DNA of 64,000 nt from Vibrio sp. DW001. Its GTDB lineage: Bacteria > Pseudomonadota > Gammaproteobacteria > Enterobacterales > Vibrionaceae. Below are positions 1-9,052 of the stretch, piece by piece. Numbering within the stretch: position 1 is the stretch's first letter; the number at the start of each line of letters is the position of its first letter. The translations under genes were made by a program, and so were the position numbers. A model generated the notes under the pieces. It saw only the letters and a program-made list of their open reading frames with translations. It had not been told where the DNA came from and did no database searches. The stretch spans positions 2,356,001 through 2,420,000 of the forward strand of contig NZ_CP091975.1 of assembly GCF_029016285.1 (NCBI RefSeq), given 5' to 3'.

Positions 1-2903
1 TCTCCAGCCAACGACTCTATCGACGCCGAGCTGTTCAGCAGGCTATTGCTTTTCTGGTTGGCGGCGTTTCTTGCGATGGTCAGGTTGTTTTGGGTCAGAA
101 TTTCGCCGTAATTGTTGAGTGCATTGGCGTAAATCGCGCCGTTATTACCCGCATAAATTAACCCTGTATCTGTATTGGTGGCGGTGCCGCTCACGGTGGC
201 AATCAAATCGCCCAGCGCTATCAGTGCGCCGGGGTTGGTTAACGACGCTGTGGCGATAGACAGGAGATTGAGCGCTTGTAACGTTCCGCTGTTGCTGATG
301 CTGTTGGCGATTATTTGGGTCGTGTCACCGGATATCACCCCGCGGCTTTGGTTGGTTAACCCACCCGTCAGTGTCACCTTAGTGTGTTTGGCGCTGTTTA
401 TTTCTGCGCGGTTATTGAGACTATGGGCCGTGATGCTAAGGTCGCCACCTGAGCTGAGGTTTTTTGACATCACCAACGCGCCATTCACGGTTAAAGCCAT
501 ATCACCATTGGCGCTGAGCTTGCCTTGATGGTTGAGCGTATCGGTCGCGAGGCTCAGGTTTTGATTGGAGGTTAGTTCACCCTGATTGGTCAAGCTTTGC
601 GTGGTAAGTTGTGTGTTGCCTTGGCTGGTCAAGTGCCCTTGATGCGTGAAGGTGCCCGCATTAATGGTTATTGCGTCACCGCTGGTCAGTTTTGTTCCAG
701 ACGCCGTGGTGAGACGGTTGTTGGCGGTTATGGCCAGCGTTTTCTTCGACTCTACCGAGCCCGTTAAGTTGCTGTTGTCCGTGATTAAGGTCATGTCACT
801 TTGCGCCAGAGTTTCTCCAGACTGATTCAAAGTGGCTGACGTAATGGTGAGGTCGCCGCCACTGCTGGTCACGCCCTCTATTGTGGTGTCATTGGCGGTC
901 ACGGTTATGTCGCCACCGGAGACCAAGGTCAGGCTTGAGCTAAAATCTTGTGTTGTCGCAGTGATATCCGTGGCCGCTTCCACTGTCCCATCCAAAGTAA
1001 TCGACTCAGTTTGCGTTAACGTCAGCGAATCCCCAGAGACTAACACGCCCGACTGAGTTAATGTTTTACCCGATATCGTTACCGCTTTTTTAGCACTAAT
1101 TGCACCATCGAGTACACTGCTTTGCGCGTCAATGATGAGCGAACCTGCCGACTGTGTGGTGCCCGCCAGTTCGACGATTGACCCATCAAGTTTCATATCG
1201 CCACCTGACAAAAGTGCACTGCCAGCCATTGTGTTCAGTGATGTATCGCCAGATAGAGTGACGGTGTCGCCCGATTGTACTTTGCCGCGGATGGTCAAGG
1301 TATCGGCGTTCACCACGAGGCGTTGACCAGCAGTAGTGTCGCCGTCAAGCACCACCGCATCACTGTTTATGACCACACTTTGGTTACCGGTTAGCTGCCC
1401 GGTTTGATTGAGCGTTTGGGCCGTAATCGAGACGTCTTTACCCTGTGTCGTTCCATTGTGGGTGAGGGTTTTACTGGCATTAAGTGCAATGGTTTGGTTG
1501 GCGGTCAACGTGCCGCTTTGGTTGATATTCTCACCCGATAAGGAAATGTTATTACTGGCGCTAAGCTGTGCGCCTGCGGTAAGCGCCAAGGCGTGACGGG
1601 CGGTTAATGTAGCGTCTTGTACCTCGGCATTCGTCTCAAAAGAGAGCGCTTGCACGTCCACCGTAAGGGTGGCCGCTTTAATGTTGCCTGCGCCTGTGAG
1701 TGACAACGTGTCACCCGCGATAGCCATGTCACCCGAGACGGCAACGGCCCCTTGATTGTCCAGTGTACCAAGCTGCGTCAGGCTGGCCGATTGGCTTGTC
1801 ACCCGGCTCGTCTCATCAATGGATACCTTGTCCGCTTGAGCAGTAAACTGAGCCGCCTCAGCGGCTGAGTGAATCAACTCAACCGAGCCCGCCGTAAGCG
1901 CCATCTCACTACCAGCAACCAGCGTACCGTTGCTCGCCGAGATGGCCTCACCCGTTAAGCTCATCTGCTTGCCTGCACTGTGATTGCCGTTCATTTCAAT
2001 GTTGTCGGAAGTCGATACGGTTAAGCTTTGCGCGCTGCTCGTGTTGCCCATGACAATCTTGCCATCGGCCGTAATATGTATGCCCTCTTGTGACGCGGCA
2101 AGGTTGCCCACGTTCACCCCAACCCCCTCTTCCGTGGCAATGAGCGCAATGCGCCCGGCGTACATGCCGCCAAGGGAAGAAGAATCAATCGCGAGTGCCG
2201 GGAGGGGACTTGTGCTTGTCGCTTTTTTAGTCGCCACGTTAGTTTCATAATCCACGTGGTTTTGACCCGTCACAATCGTGAGGTTTTGCGCGTGAATTTC
2301 TGCATTGATTTGCGCCGTTCGGCTGATGATATCGAAATACGTCTGCTGACTGGCGTCTAACCCAAGCCCTTCAATGGTCACAGACCCTTCACTCACATCA
2401 AACCCCGATACGTCGCCATTAGCCAATTCTGGTGTGCCCGTGGATAACGTCACTCGCGGTGTATTAATGAAGCCGCACCCATCGCACGTAATCCCATAAG
2501 GGTTGGCGAGAATAACATTGGCGCTGGCACCAAACACTTCGGTGTACCCTTGCAATTGGCTACGGTTCGCGCCCGTCACTTCGTTGAGTATCACACTGGC
2601 CGCTTGCCCTGTCAGGTTGGGGTTGTTTTGCAATAAACCACCCAACTGAGACTGACTCAACTGCGCGGTCGAGTTATTTAAAATCAGGCCGCTTTTATCC
2701 ACGTTGAACTGCTGATATTGATTGTGAGACAGTCCTTTGCTGTTCGGCGCGGCAATGTTCACCACTTCAACGCCGTTGCCAGCGGTAATTGTGGTGGTAT
2801 TGGTGCCACCGACCACCACATTAGCCAATACGGGCTGGATATTAATCAACCCACACAGCAGGTAGGTGAGGGTTTTTCTCCAACTTGAGATAGGTTTGTC
2901 CAT
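1..2903 (-). CDS. Filamentous haemagglutinin-like exoprotein (TpsA), N-terminal part; runs off the window
   Basis: This is the secreted partner of a two-partner (type Vb) secretion system. The frame is open from an ATG at 2903 to the window edge, giving about 967 residues with no stop. A signal peptide is visible (basic start, hydrophobic LTYLLCGL, cleavage likely after PVLA near residue 27). The TPS domain that TpsB recognises follows, with the diagnostic NPNL motif at residues 94-97 and NPYG at 134-137, then CDGCGF. From about residue 250 the protein is made of irregular repeats rich in S, T, G, N and D (patterns such as LTNQG and SGGDLTITA), typical of the beta-helical shaft of FHA adhesins. 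It lies 15 nt downstream of the tpsB gene, so the two are probably one operon. Base composition looks higher in GC than the rest of the window. The C-terminus decides whether this is an adhesin, haemolysin or CdiA-type toxin, and it is not visible. Confidence 0.93.
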   Translation of the reverse strand, partial: MDKPISSWRKTLTYLLCGLINIQPVLANVVVGGTNTTTITAGNGVEVVNIAAPNSKGLSHNQYQQFNVDKSGLILNNSTAQLSQSQLGGLLQNNPNLTGQAASVILNEVTGANRSQLQGYTEVFGASANVILANPYGITCDGCGFINTPRVTLSTGTPELANGDVSGFDVSEGSVTIEGLGLDASQQTYFDIISRTAQINAEIHAQNLTIVTGQNHVDYETNVATKKATSTSPLPALAIDSSSLGGMYAGRIALIATEEGVGVNVGNLAASQEGIHITADGKIVMGNTSSAQSLTVSTSDNIEMNGNHSAGKQMSLTGEAISASNGTLVAGSEMALTAGSVELIHSAAEAAQFTAQADKVSIDETSRVTSQSASLTQLGTLDNQGAVAVSGDMAIAGDTLSLTGAGNIKAATLTVDVQALSFETNAEVQDATLTARHALALTAGAQLSASNNISLSGENINQSGTLTANQTIALNASKTLTHNGTTQGKDVSITAQTLNQTGQLTGNQSVVINSDAVVLDGDTTAGQRLVVNADTLTIRGKVQSGDTVTLSGDTSLNTMAGSALLSGGDMKLDGSIVELAGTTQSAGSLIIDAQSSVLDGAISAKKAVTISGKTLTQSGVLVSGDSLTLTQTESITLDGTVEAATDITATTQDFSSSLTLVSGGDITVTANDTTIEGVTSSGGDLTITSATLNQSGETLAQSDMTLITDNSNLTGSVESKKTLAITANNRLTTASGTKLTSGDAITINAGTFTHQGHLTSQGNTQLTTQSLTNQGELTSNQNLSLATDTLNHQGKLSANGDMALTVNGALVMSKNLSSGGDLSITAHSLNNRAEINSAKHTKVTLTGGLTNQSRGVISGDTTQIIANSISNSGTLQALNLLSIATASLTNPGALIALGDLIATVSGTATNTDTGLIYAGNNGAIYANALNNYGEILTQNNLTIARNAANQKSNSLLNSSASIESLAG

Positions 2904-2918
2904 GGGTGTTGCCCTCAT

Positions 2919-4625
2919 TTACAGGTTTAGGTCTAAGCGGTAATAAATAACGACGTCATCCGCGCGCAAGCGACTCGGACTTTGAATGGGGAATCCCACA
3001 GAAAACGAACTGGCATAATGGGCAGCGCGGGCCATCAAAGAGACACTGGCCCCCATAAGCGCGCCTTTTTCTAACGCATCCAATTTGTCTTTTTTTATGC
3101 TGCCAGTATCCAGCGCCAACTGACTGCTCACCCTACCAATCACTGGCCATTGCCCCAGTTGATAGGTCAGGTCGTTACGCCAGTAGTACCCTTCGTCACC
3201 CGAAATTGAGCGCCCTTTGAAGCCACGTACCGAATATTCACCGCCAATGCTCAGGCGTTCACTTCCGTACAAGGTGTCATTGCTCCATTGACCAAAGAGC
3301 GTACTGCTGGCATTTAAATCCGGCACAATGGGGTAGCTGTAGCTGGTCGTGAGCGTGCCTTTATAAAACTGTGCTTCGGACGCCGCACTCGACTTACCCG
3401 AATCCTCTTCCCCGCCAAACCAATCGGTTCCGAGCACTAACCTTGGTGAAACCGTAAAAAAACCACCGCCTAACCTTGTACTGTGACTCAGCGATAGCGA
3501 CGCTGAACTGACATTACGAGAACCAGCGCTGAGTAGATTACCCAATATGTAGTTTTTTTCTCGGCGATGATGCACCCCCCATTTCGTTGAGGACTTGCTG
3601 ACGCTGTCTCGATGAAACAGCCAATTCACATCGATGTCAAAGCTGTTGGTTCGGCCACTGGAATTAAAGCTAAAATTGTTGTTGGTAAACGTCGTAAAGT
3701 AATTGCTGTAGGACGTCCGTACACCCACATTCCAGTAACCGCGAGGAACATCTAAGGCAAGATAGGCACTCTCGGAATCTTTGTCCGAGACAAACTGACT
3801 GCTTTTGTTTAACGACACCGTCCATTTGTCTAACGCATCAAAGACGTTTTCTATCCCGCCGTTGATGCCCGCTTGCTCTTCACCTGTCGATTCTTGGCCG
3901 CCGTTATTTATCCCTATTCCGACGTAGCCGAATGCACCGGTATCGGTTTGAATATCCACAATCGACATCCCTTTAACACTGCCGGGCAATAATTTTATTT
4001 GCGCGTTGTAACGTGAAAGGCGGTTTATTTGGTCAAGCCCCTGCTCAATGTCTCGTAGGTTAAGTATGGGGTGATTGAGCTGAGGAAAGGCATTGTTTAA
4101 AAACCCTTTAGGCTCACCGTTAAAGAGCACCTTTTCTAATCGCCCTTCTATTATCTCAATGGTGAGCACGCCAGAAGAAAGGTCTTGAGGGACGAGAAAG
4201 GCTCGAGAGGTCACATAACCGGCCTCAACGTAGGCATTGGTAATGAGCCGCAGATATTCGTTGATTTCGTTAATGCCTAGACAAGCCGGAACGAAGCCCG
4301 TAATAGCAAGCAGTGTGGACGTCTCCATTTGGCTGTTACCGACAAAGGATACCTGCTCGATATCAAAGCATTGCGCTGAAGTTTGTATAGGCGGCGCAGG
4401 AATAGGTTGTATAGGGACCAATGAATCAAGCGCTTTCTTGCTTTGTTCAATTTGTTCTAGACGCTCAGCTTGCTCGCGCTCAATATCTTGATTTACTAAT
4501 GGTGCACTAAAGCACCACGTCGAATATTGAGCTATAAACACAATTATCAATAATAACTTAACCTTATGGGGCAAAATTAGTATCTTATTATGGGATTGAA
4601 TATGAAAAGGCAGTAATTTGTTCAC
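2919..4625 (-). CDS. TpsB / ShlB-FhaC family outer-membrane transporter for the adjacent exoprotein
   Basis: This outer-membrane protein moves the TpsA partner across the outer membrane. The 568-residue length fits the family. The N-terminus has a hydrophobic export segment (KLLLIIVFIAQ). POTRA-type sequence with a CFDIEQVSFVGN start follows at about residues 88-220, then a 16-strand barrel region. The conserved VRGF loop motif of the Omp85/TpsB superfamily is at residues 466-469. The protein ends in a barrel-type strand (YYRLDLNL). The start is a GTG with no convincing ribosome binding site, so the true start could be a few codons away. TpsA follows directly downstream, as in fhaC-fhaB and cdiB-cdiA loci. 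Confidence 0.92.
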   Translation of the reverse strand: MNKLLPFHIQSHNKILILPHKVKLLLIIVFIAQYSTWCFSAPLVNQDIEREQAERLEQIEQSKKALDSLVPIQPIPAPPIQTSAQCFDIEQVSFVGNSQMETSTLLAITGFVPACLGINEINEYLRLITNAYVEAGYVTSRAFLVPQDLSSGVLTIEIIEGRLEKVLFNGEPKGFLNNAFPQLNHPILNLRDIEQGLDQINRLSRYNAQIKLLPGSVKGMSIVDIQTDTGAFGYVGIGINNGGQESTGEEQAGINGGIENVFDALDKWTVSLNKSSQFVSDKDSESAYLALDVPRGYWNVGVRTSYSNYFTTFTNNNFSFNSSGRTNSFDIDVNWLFHRDSVSKSSTKWGVHHRREKNYILGNLLSAGSRNVSSASLSLSHSTRLGGGFFTVSPRLVLGTDWFGGEEDSGKSSAASEAQFYKGTLTTSYSYPIVPDLNASSTLFGQWSNDTLYGSERLSIGGEYSVRGFKGRSISGDEGYYWRNDLTYQLGQWPVIGRVSSQLALDTGSIKKDKLDALEKGALMGASVSLMARAAHYASSFSVGFPIQSPSRLRADDVVIYYRLDLNL

Positions 4626-5055
4626 ATCTGTTGATTAAAATGATATCAGGTTATTTTGATATCTTATATTTATGGAATCAACATCACAATAGAATGATGA
4701 TTAATTCACCACTTCATTACTGAAAAGTAGATTCAGATCTAATTTATGAGCTTTTAAATATATTATTAATAATTATATAAATAACAAAACTTGAGGAATA
4801 AAATCAATTATTGTGTCATCAACATTGACGTAATCTCCTTTACTTTTTTTATATTAATTCCTTACGAACACAATGGATGTCTAAGTGACTGGTCAAGATA
4901 AGTTAACAGCCTTTATTATTGTTTAAGCTGTTCGTCCAACTTTAGGAGGCCATGCTCGACAACATGGCTCAGCAATGTGAATCAATCGCCGTTAATACCT
5001 TAACCTACTGACCTAAAACGAGAAAACCCCAGCATTTCTGCTAGGGTTTTTGATG
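4626..5055. other. AT-rich intergenic region upstream of the TPS operon
   Basis: The stretch must carry the promoter of the minus-strand tpsB-tpsA operon, but no single -35/-10 pair stands out in the AT-rich part (4626-4860). At 4952-5011 on the plus strand there is a 19-codon frame starting MLDNMAQQCE, preceded by AGGAGG only two bases upstream. It could be the tail of a decayed gene or chance. The tRNA-Ser terminator occupies 5023-5050. Confidence 0.4.
5023..5050 (-). terminator. Rho-independent terminator of the tRNA-Ser gene
   Basis: An inverted repeat (arms AAAACCC and GGGTTTT extended by AGCA/TGCT, four-base loop) lies just 3' of the tRNA on the minus strand. It is followed by a T-rich end in that direction. 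Confidence 0.8.
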
Positions 5056-5143
5056 TGGCGGTGAGTGAGAGATTCGAACTCTCGATACGTTGCCGTATAC
5101 ACGCTTTCCAGGCGAGCTCCTTCAGCCACTCGGACAACTCACC
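5056..5143 (-). tRNA. tRNA-Ser (anticodon GGA)
   Basis: The 88-nt gene reads on the minus strand. The seven-base acceptor stem GGTGAGT pairs with ACTCACC, followed by discriminator G and an encoded CCA. The class II long variable arm, the T-loop GTTCGAATC and the anticodon loop CTGGAAA with GGA at 5107-5109 all fit serine (codons UCC and UCU). It has its own promoter and terminator, so it is a single-gene unit. Confidence 0.95.
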
Positions 5144-5176
5144 GAATTTGTGTCGCTGCGTTAACAACGAGGCGCT

Positions 5177-5205
5177 AATTTAATGATTCTTAGAGGTTTG
5201 GTCAA
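5177..5205 (-). promoter_or_regulatory. Promoter of tRNA-Ser
   Basis: On the minus strand there is a -35 TTGACC (5200-5205), a 17-base spacer and a -10 TAAATT (5177-5182). A GC-rich GCGCC discriminator follows, as expected for a stringently controlled stable-RNA promoter. The tRNA 5' end lies about 33 bases downstream. Confidence 0.75.
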
Positions 5206-5474
5206 GCGGAAAAACACTAAACACTGCGCCTATCGCGCCAATTGCCTATAAAACAACCTTTACCTCCCCCTATTTAAGCCAAACACGGGATATTCAACAG
5301 AGATACCGATTCATTTACTTAAATGATTCCAAGCCAACACCTCAATGACGAAATTTATGATCCTATCGCGACAAGTTCTATAATTAATCATCGACTCCAT
5401 CACACCTCACGCCATCAATTTTGATCATGTTGATTGCTTTTGCGAGTATCCGCAATAATAAAAGGATGATAATT
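5206..5474. other. Intergenic region between tRNA-Ser promoter and uhpA
   Basis: This is divergent regulatory space without a recognisable gene. The start region of uhpA includes AAAGGATG just before its ATG. A TTG at 5421 would extend the uhpA frame by 18 codons but has no ribosome binding site. No other structure is evident. Confidence 0.4.
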
Positions 5475-6104
5475 ATGATATCTGTTGCCCTAGTTGATGA
5501 TCATGTCATGGTGCGATCAGGCTTTACCCAGTTGTTGAGTGTCGAATCGGACATCACTGTTGTTGGCGAATATAGCTCAGCCAAAGAGGCATTTAATGCC
5601 CTACCTTTAATCGCACATTTAGATGTTGCGGTAATTGATATCTCTATGCCCGATGAAAGTGGCTTGTCTCTGCTTGCCCGTTTGAAACACATTAACCCTG
5701 AGCTAAAGGCGATTGTGCTGAGCATCTATGATTCTGCCTCTTTTGTGAGCAAAGCAATTGATGCCGGTGCATTGGGTTACCTATCTAAGCGTTGCGGACC
5801 TGGGGAACTGGTTACCGCTATTCGTACCGTCTCAAATGGCGATCGCTATCTGTGTGCTGATGCTCTGTTCAACCTAAGCAACGCTGGAGCTCCATCCTCT
5901 GCACTGAATGAGTTGACCAAGCGAGAAAAAGAGATCTTTGAACACCTTATACAAGGAAGAGATGTCAAAGAAGTTGCCTTCGATCTTTCCCTAAGCCATA
6001 AAACGGTGCATGTACATCGTGCGAATATTCTAAGCAAGCTCTCTCTCTCTAATAACGTTGACCTAATTCGCTTTGCGATTAGAAATAAACTCTTACCTGA
6101 ATGA
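5475..6104 (+). CDS. uhpA: UhpA, response regulator of the hexose-phosphate sensing system
   Basis: This is a LuxR/NarL-type response regulator of 209 residues. It activates sugar-phosphate transport genes when phosphorylated by UhpB. The receiver domain has the acidic pair D8-D9, phospho-acceptor D55 in VIDISMPD and K in YLSKRCG. The C-terminal helix-turn-helix (LTKREKEIF to KTVHVHRANILSKL, about 145-200) matches E. coli UhpA closely, including the SPKTVHVHRAN-like recognition helix. I chose the ATG at 5475 because MISVALVDDH aligns with the E. coli N-terminus and AAAGGA lies upstream at a suitable distance. The stop overlaps the uhpB start (ATGA). Confidence 0.93.
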   Translation: MISVALVDDHVMVRSGFTQLLSVESDITVVGEYSSAKEAFNALPLIAHLDVAVIDISMPDESGLSLLARLKHINPELKAIVLSIYDSASFVSKAIDAGALGYLSKRCGPGELVTAIRTVSNGDRYLCADALFNLSNAGAPSSALNELTKREKEIFEHLIQGRDVKEVAFDLSLSHKTVHVHRANILSKLSLSNNVDLIRFAIRNKLLPE

Positions 6105-7684
6105 GGAGTTCGATAGAACACATTGGTAACCACACATTTACCAGCATATTTACCTTCGTAATCTATAGCGTTACTTGGTTCTGCTTGTGGAGTGTTAGTG
6201 GTTATCTGGTAACGGATATTCACACTGCGGGGCTTTTTCTGCCCGTTGGCTTAAGGTTGGCAGTACTATTAATAATGCCTATCAAGTATTGGTGGGTCAT
6301 CCTATTCAGTGAGTTATGCATTACCGTTGGAATTGTTCAAGTATTAGAGCTTAATCAATCCGACTTTTTATTGCTCCTTGCGCCCTTTATAAGTGGTGCA
6401 TTAATACGCCCTATTCAGGCTTGGTGGAAGCGATTAGAAACCTATTGGCAACAACTGCTTGGTTTGTTGGTTGTTATCATCATCAATGCATTTTTACAGG
6501 CTTGCGCAATTCTACTGTTGAGCAAACCTCTGGGTCTATCCCTCAATCTCATGTACAGCACCACCATTGCTTCCCTGACTGGGGGTATTATCCTTGCACC
6601 ATTCTTTTACCTGTTGCATGACTATTTAAACCGAAAGGTTTGGGTTCCGCTCTCCCCTACTCTTATCCATAAAGAAGTCACATTAAGGCCATCGGCCTTT
6701 TTGTGGATGTCTCTGTTTTTCTGCATCGGCCTAATTGCTGAACTCAGCTTTAAACAGCAGATGGCGTCACTGCTTTTGATCATTGTTCTGCTGCCAAATA
6801 TTTTTATGGCTTACCGATACGGTTGGCAAGGTGGCGTCCTTTCGGCAGTGATGAACAGTATCTTGCTCACCATGGCGAAGAAGGTGATGGGTTCATTTGC
6901 CACATACGAAGAGATGCAGCTTTTTTTGACCACTCAGGCGCTCGTTGGCTTAGGATTGGGTATTGCCATTAGCCGCCAATATCTTCTATCCGAGAAGCTC
7001 AAAAGGGTCATCCACGAACTCGCGCATGAATTGTCAGTAAAACAAGAGCTCGCTCGCCAATTGGTGCATGTCGAAGAGGATATTCGCAAGTCGGTTGCGC
7101 GTGAGTTGCATGACGAAATAGGCCAGAACATTACCGCGATTCAAATACAAGCCACCCTTGCAAATAGAACCGCGAAGGAAGACAACACAAGACAGATTGC
7201 CACGGCAATCAACGATCTGGCTTTTAAGGTCCACAGCGCGACCCGTCATTTGCTGTCTCAATTGAGACCACACATACTCGATGAACTCGGATTAGAAAGT
7301 GCGCTGCAACAACTCGCCAATGAAATGAAGTTCTCGGAGCGCAGCGTCGATTTCAGACTAAATATTGGGTTTGATACTGAACAACTGGATGAGGTCACCT
7401 CCGTAACTATCTATCGCATTGTGCAAGAGCTCATCAACAACGCAACCAAGCACTCTCAAGCGACAGAAGTGAACCTTACCTTTTTACCTGGCTCTCTATT
7501 TAGCATGGAATATAGAGATAACGGCATTGGCTTACCCGCGAACTGGCGAACGAAAGGGACGGGCTTAAAAGGGCTACAAGAACGTGTCACTGCGCTTGGC
7601 GGAAGCTTAACTATCGACGGAGAACTCGGTACTCGGGTATTGGTTAATCTGCCCACAAAGAAACAGAATGAACCAGCATCATAA
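6101..7684 (+). CDS. uhpB: UhpB, membrane sensor histidine kinase
   Basis: This is the kinase of the Uhp cascade. It is controlled by UhpC and phosphorylates UhpA. At 527 residues it is slightly longer than E. coli UhpB (500). The first ~300 residues contain about eight hydrophobic segments of the MASE1/UhpB type. The HisKA_3 dimerisation segment carries the phospho-acceptor His337 in ARELHDEIGQN. The ATPase domain follows with an N box (QELINNATKHS) and a G box (DNGIGLP). It overlaps uhpA by four bases and ends 36 nt before uhpC, so uhpABC is one transcription unit. Confidence 0.92.
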   Translation: MRSSIEHIGNHTFTSIFTFVIYSVTWFCLWSVSGYLVTDIHTAGLFLPVGLRLAVLLIMPIKYWWVILFSELCITVGIVQVLELNQSDFLLLLAPFISGALIRPIQAWWKRLETYWQQLLGLLVVIIINAFLQACAILLLSKPLGLSLNLMYSTTIASLTGGIILAPFFYLLHDYLNRKVWVPLSPTLIHKEVTLRPSAFLWMSLFFCIGLIAELSFKQQMASLLLIIVLLPNIFMAYRYGWQGGVLSAVMNSILLTMAKKVMGSFATYEEMQLFLTTQALVGLGLGIAISRQYLLSEKLKRVIHELAHELSVKQELARQLVHVEEDIRKSVARELHDEIGQNITAIQIQATLANRTAKEDNTRQIATAINDLAFKVHSATRHLLSQLRPHILDELGLESALQQLANEMKFSERSVDFRLNIGFDTEQLDEVTSVTIYRIVQELINNATKHSQATEVNLTFLPGSLFSMEYRDNGIGLPANWRTKGTGLKGLQERVTALGGSLTIDGELGTRVLVNLPTKKQNEPAS

Positions 7685-7720
7685 ACTCATCACCCATTTC
7701 AACATTCAAGGATTCACTTC

Positions 7721-9052
7721 ATGTTTGGCATGTTGTCTCAAAAACAACCCGCAACGCTGATAACAGATAAACAGACTATCGATTCTACTTACAAGTATTG
7801 GCGATTGCATTTGATGCTGTCCATGTATGTTGGGTACGGTGTTTTTTATTTCACGCGTAAGAGTTTAAATTTCAGCATGCCCGTGATGCTCACTGATCTA
7901 GGTTGGGAACCTTCAGATATCGGTATGATTGCCACTGTCTATTACATCACCTACGGCACATCCAAATTTCTGTCAGGGATGATCAGTGACCAATCAAACC
8001 CTCGTTATTTTATGGGCTTCGGTTTGATAGCGTCTGGTGTGATCAATATTTTATTTGGCTTGAGTTCATCACTCACGGTTATGGTTATCTTATGGATGCT
8101 CAACGCGTTTTTTCAAAGCTGGGGCTGGCCTGCGTGCGCTAAACTGCTTACCACATGGTACTCCCGCTCCGAAAGGGGGTTCTGGTGGTCTCTGTGGAAT
8201 ACCTGTATCAACGTAAGTGGCGCATTGCTGCCTATTTTAATTGGTTTCATTGCCATCACTTGGGGCTGGCGCTATGGGTTTATTGTGCCCGGAATCATCG
8301 CCATTGTAGTGGGGTTAATCCTATCTTTTCGAATGCAAGACAAACCCACCACGCTTGGTTTACCTACGGTCGGAGACTGGCGCGATGACCCGCTAGAAAA
8401 GCAGCAGGAAGAGGAAGGGAAAAACCTACCGTTTAAAACAATCATTAAAACCTACGTGTTAGGCAATAAGTACATCTGGTTGCTGTGCAGCTCTTATCTA
8501 TTGGTTTACATCGTCAGAATTGCGGTAAATGACTGGGGCAGTTTATATTTGGTCGAACGGCATCACGTTGATTTACTGACCGCCAATACGGCCGTTTCCA
8601 TGTTTGAAGTGGGTGGGTTTTTAGGATCATTGCTCGGCGGTTGGGGATCCGATAAATTTTTCCACGGCAACCGTGCGCCGATGAATCTCATTTTCGCCTT
8701 AGGCATTTTTATCTCGGTTGCCGCGTTATGGCTAACCCCTATCAATAATATCTATGTACTCTCTGGATGCTTGTTCTCTATCGGGTTCTTTATCTTTGGC
8801 CCACAAATGATGATTGGCATGGCGGCGGCCGAGTGCTCTCACAAAAACCTAGCCGGGACAGCAACGGGTTTTGTTGGCCTGTTCGGTTACCTAGGTGCCG
8901 CGCTGGCAGGATATCCACTTTCCATTGTTATTGAACAATTTCAGTGGGAAGGATTCTTTACGGTGGTCACATTTGCGGCCGCCGCTGTTGGTATGTTGTT
9001 GATTCCATTCTTACGGGCACAACAGAGAACCGTTGAAACCAATAGCGTTTAA
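7721..9052 (+). CDS. uhpC: UhpC, MFS-fold hexose-phosphate receptor
   Basis: This 443-residue, 12-helix protein belongs to the organophosphate:phosphate antiporter family. It resembles E. coli UhpC along its whole length (for example the stretches around INILFG, NDWG and FFIFGPQM), so it is called a sensor rather than a transporter. In E. coli it detects external glucose-6-phosphate and stimulates UhpB. The substrate-site arginines of the family are present in FTRKSLNF and IVRIAVNDW. The region equal to the conserved WNTAHN is WNTCIN here, putting Ile163 where the family normally has His. The gene is the last of uhpABC; afuA begins about 300 nt downstream in place of the uhpT expected in enterobacteria. 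Confidence 0.9.
   Translation: MFGMLSQKQPATLITDKQTIDSTYKYWRLHLMLSMYVGYGVFYFTRKSLNFSMPVMLTDLGWEPSDIGMIATVYYITYGTSKFLSGMISDQSNPRYFMGFGLIASGVINILFGLSSSLTVMVILWMLNAFFQSWGWPACAKLLTTWYSRSERGFWWSLWNTCINVSGALLPILIGFIAITWGWRYGFIVPGIIAIVVGLILSFRMQDKPTTLGLPTVGDWRDDPLEKQQEEEGKNLPFKTIIKTYVLGNKYIWLLCSSYLLVYIVRIAVNDWGSLYLVERHHVDLLTANTAVSMFEVGGFLGSLLGGWGSDKFFHGNRAPMNLIFALGIFISVAALWLTPINNIYVLSGCLFSIGFFIFGPQMMIGMAAAECSHKNLAGTATGFVGLFGYLGAALAGYPLSIVIEQFQWEGFFTVVTFAAAAVGMLLIPFLRAQQRTVETNSV

Noticed and set aside
175..2250. Several plus-strand open frames of 60-120 codons across the left edge, rich in Val, Ser and Pro.
   Set aside because: They lie antisense to the continuous minus-strand TpsA frame, lack ribosome binding sites, and their composition is a by-product of the repetitive Ser/Thr/Gly coding on the other strand.
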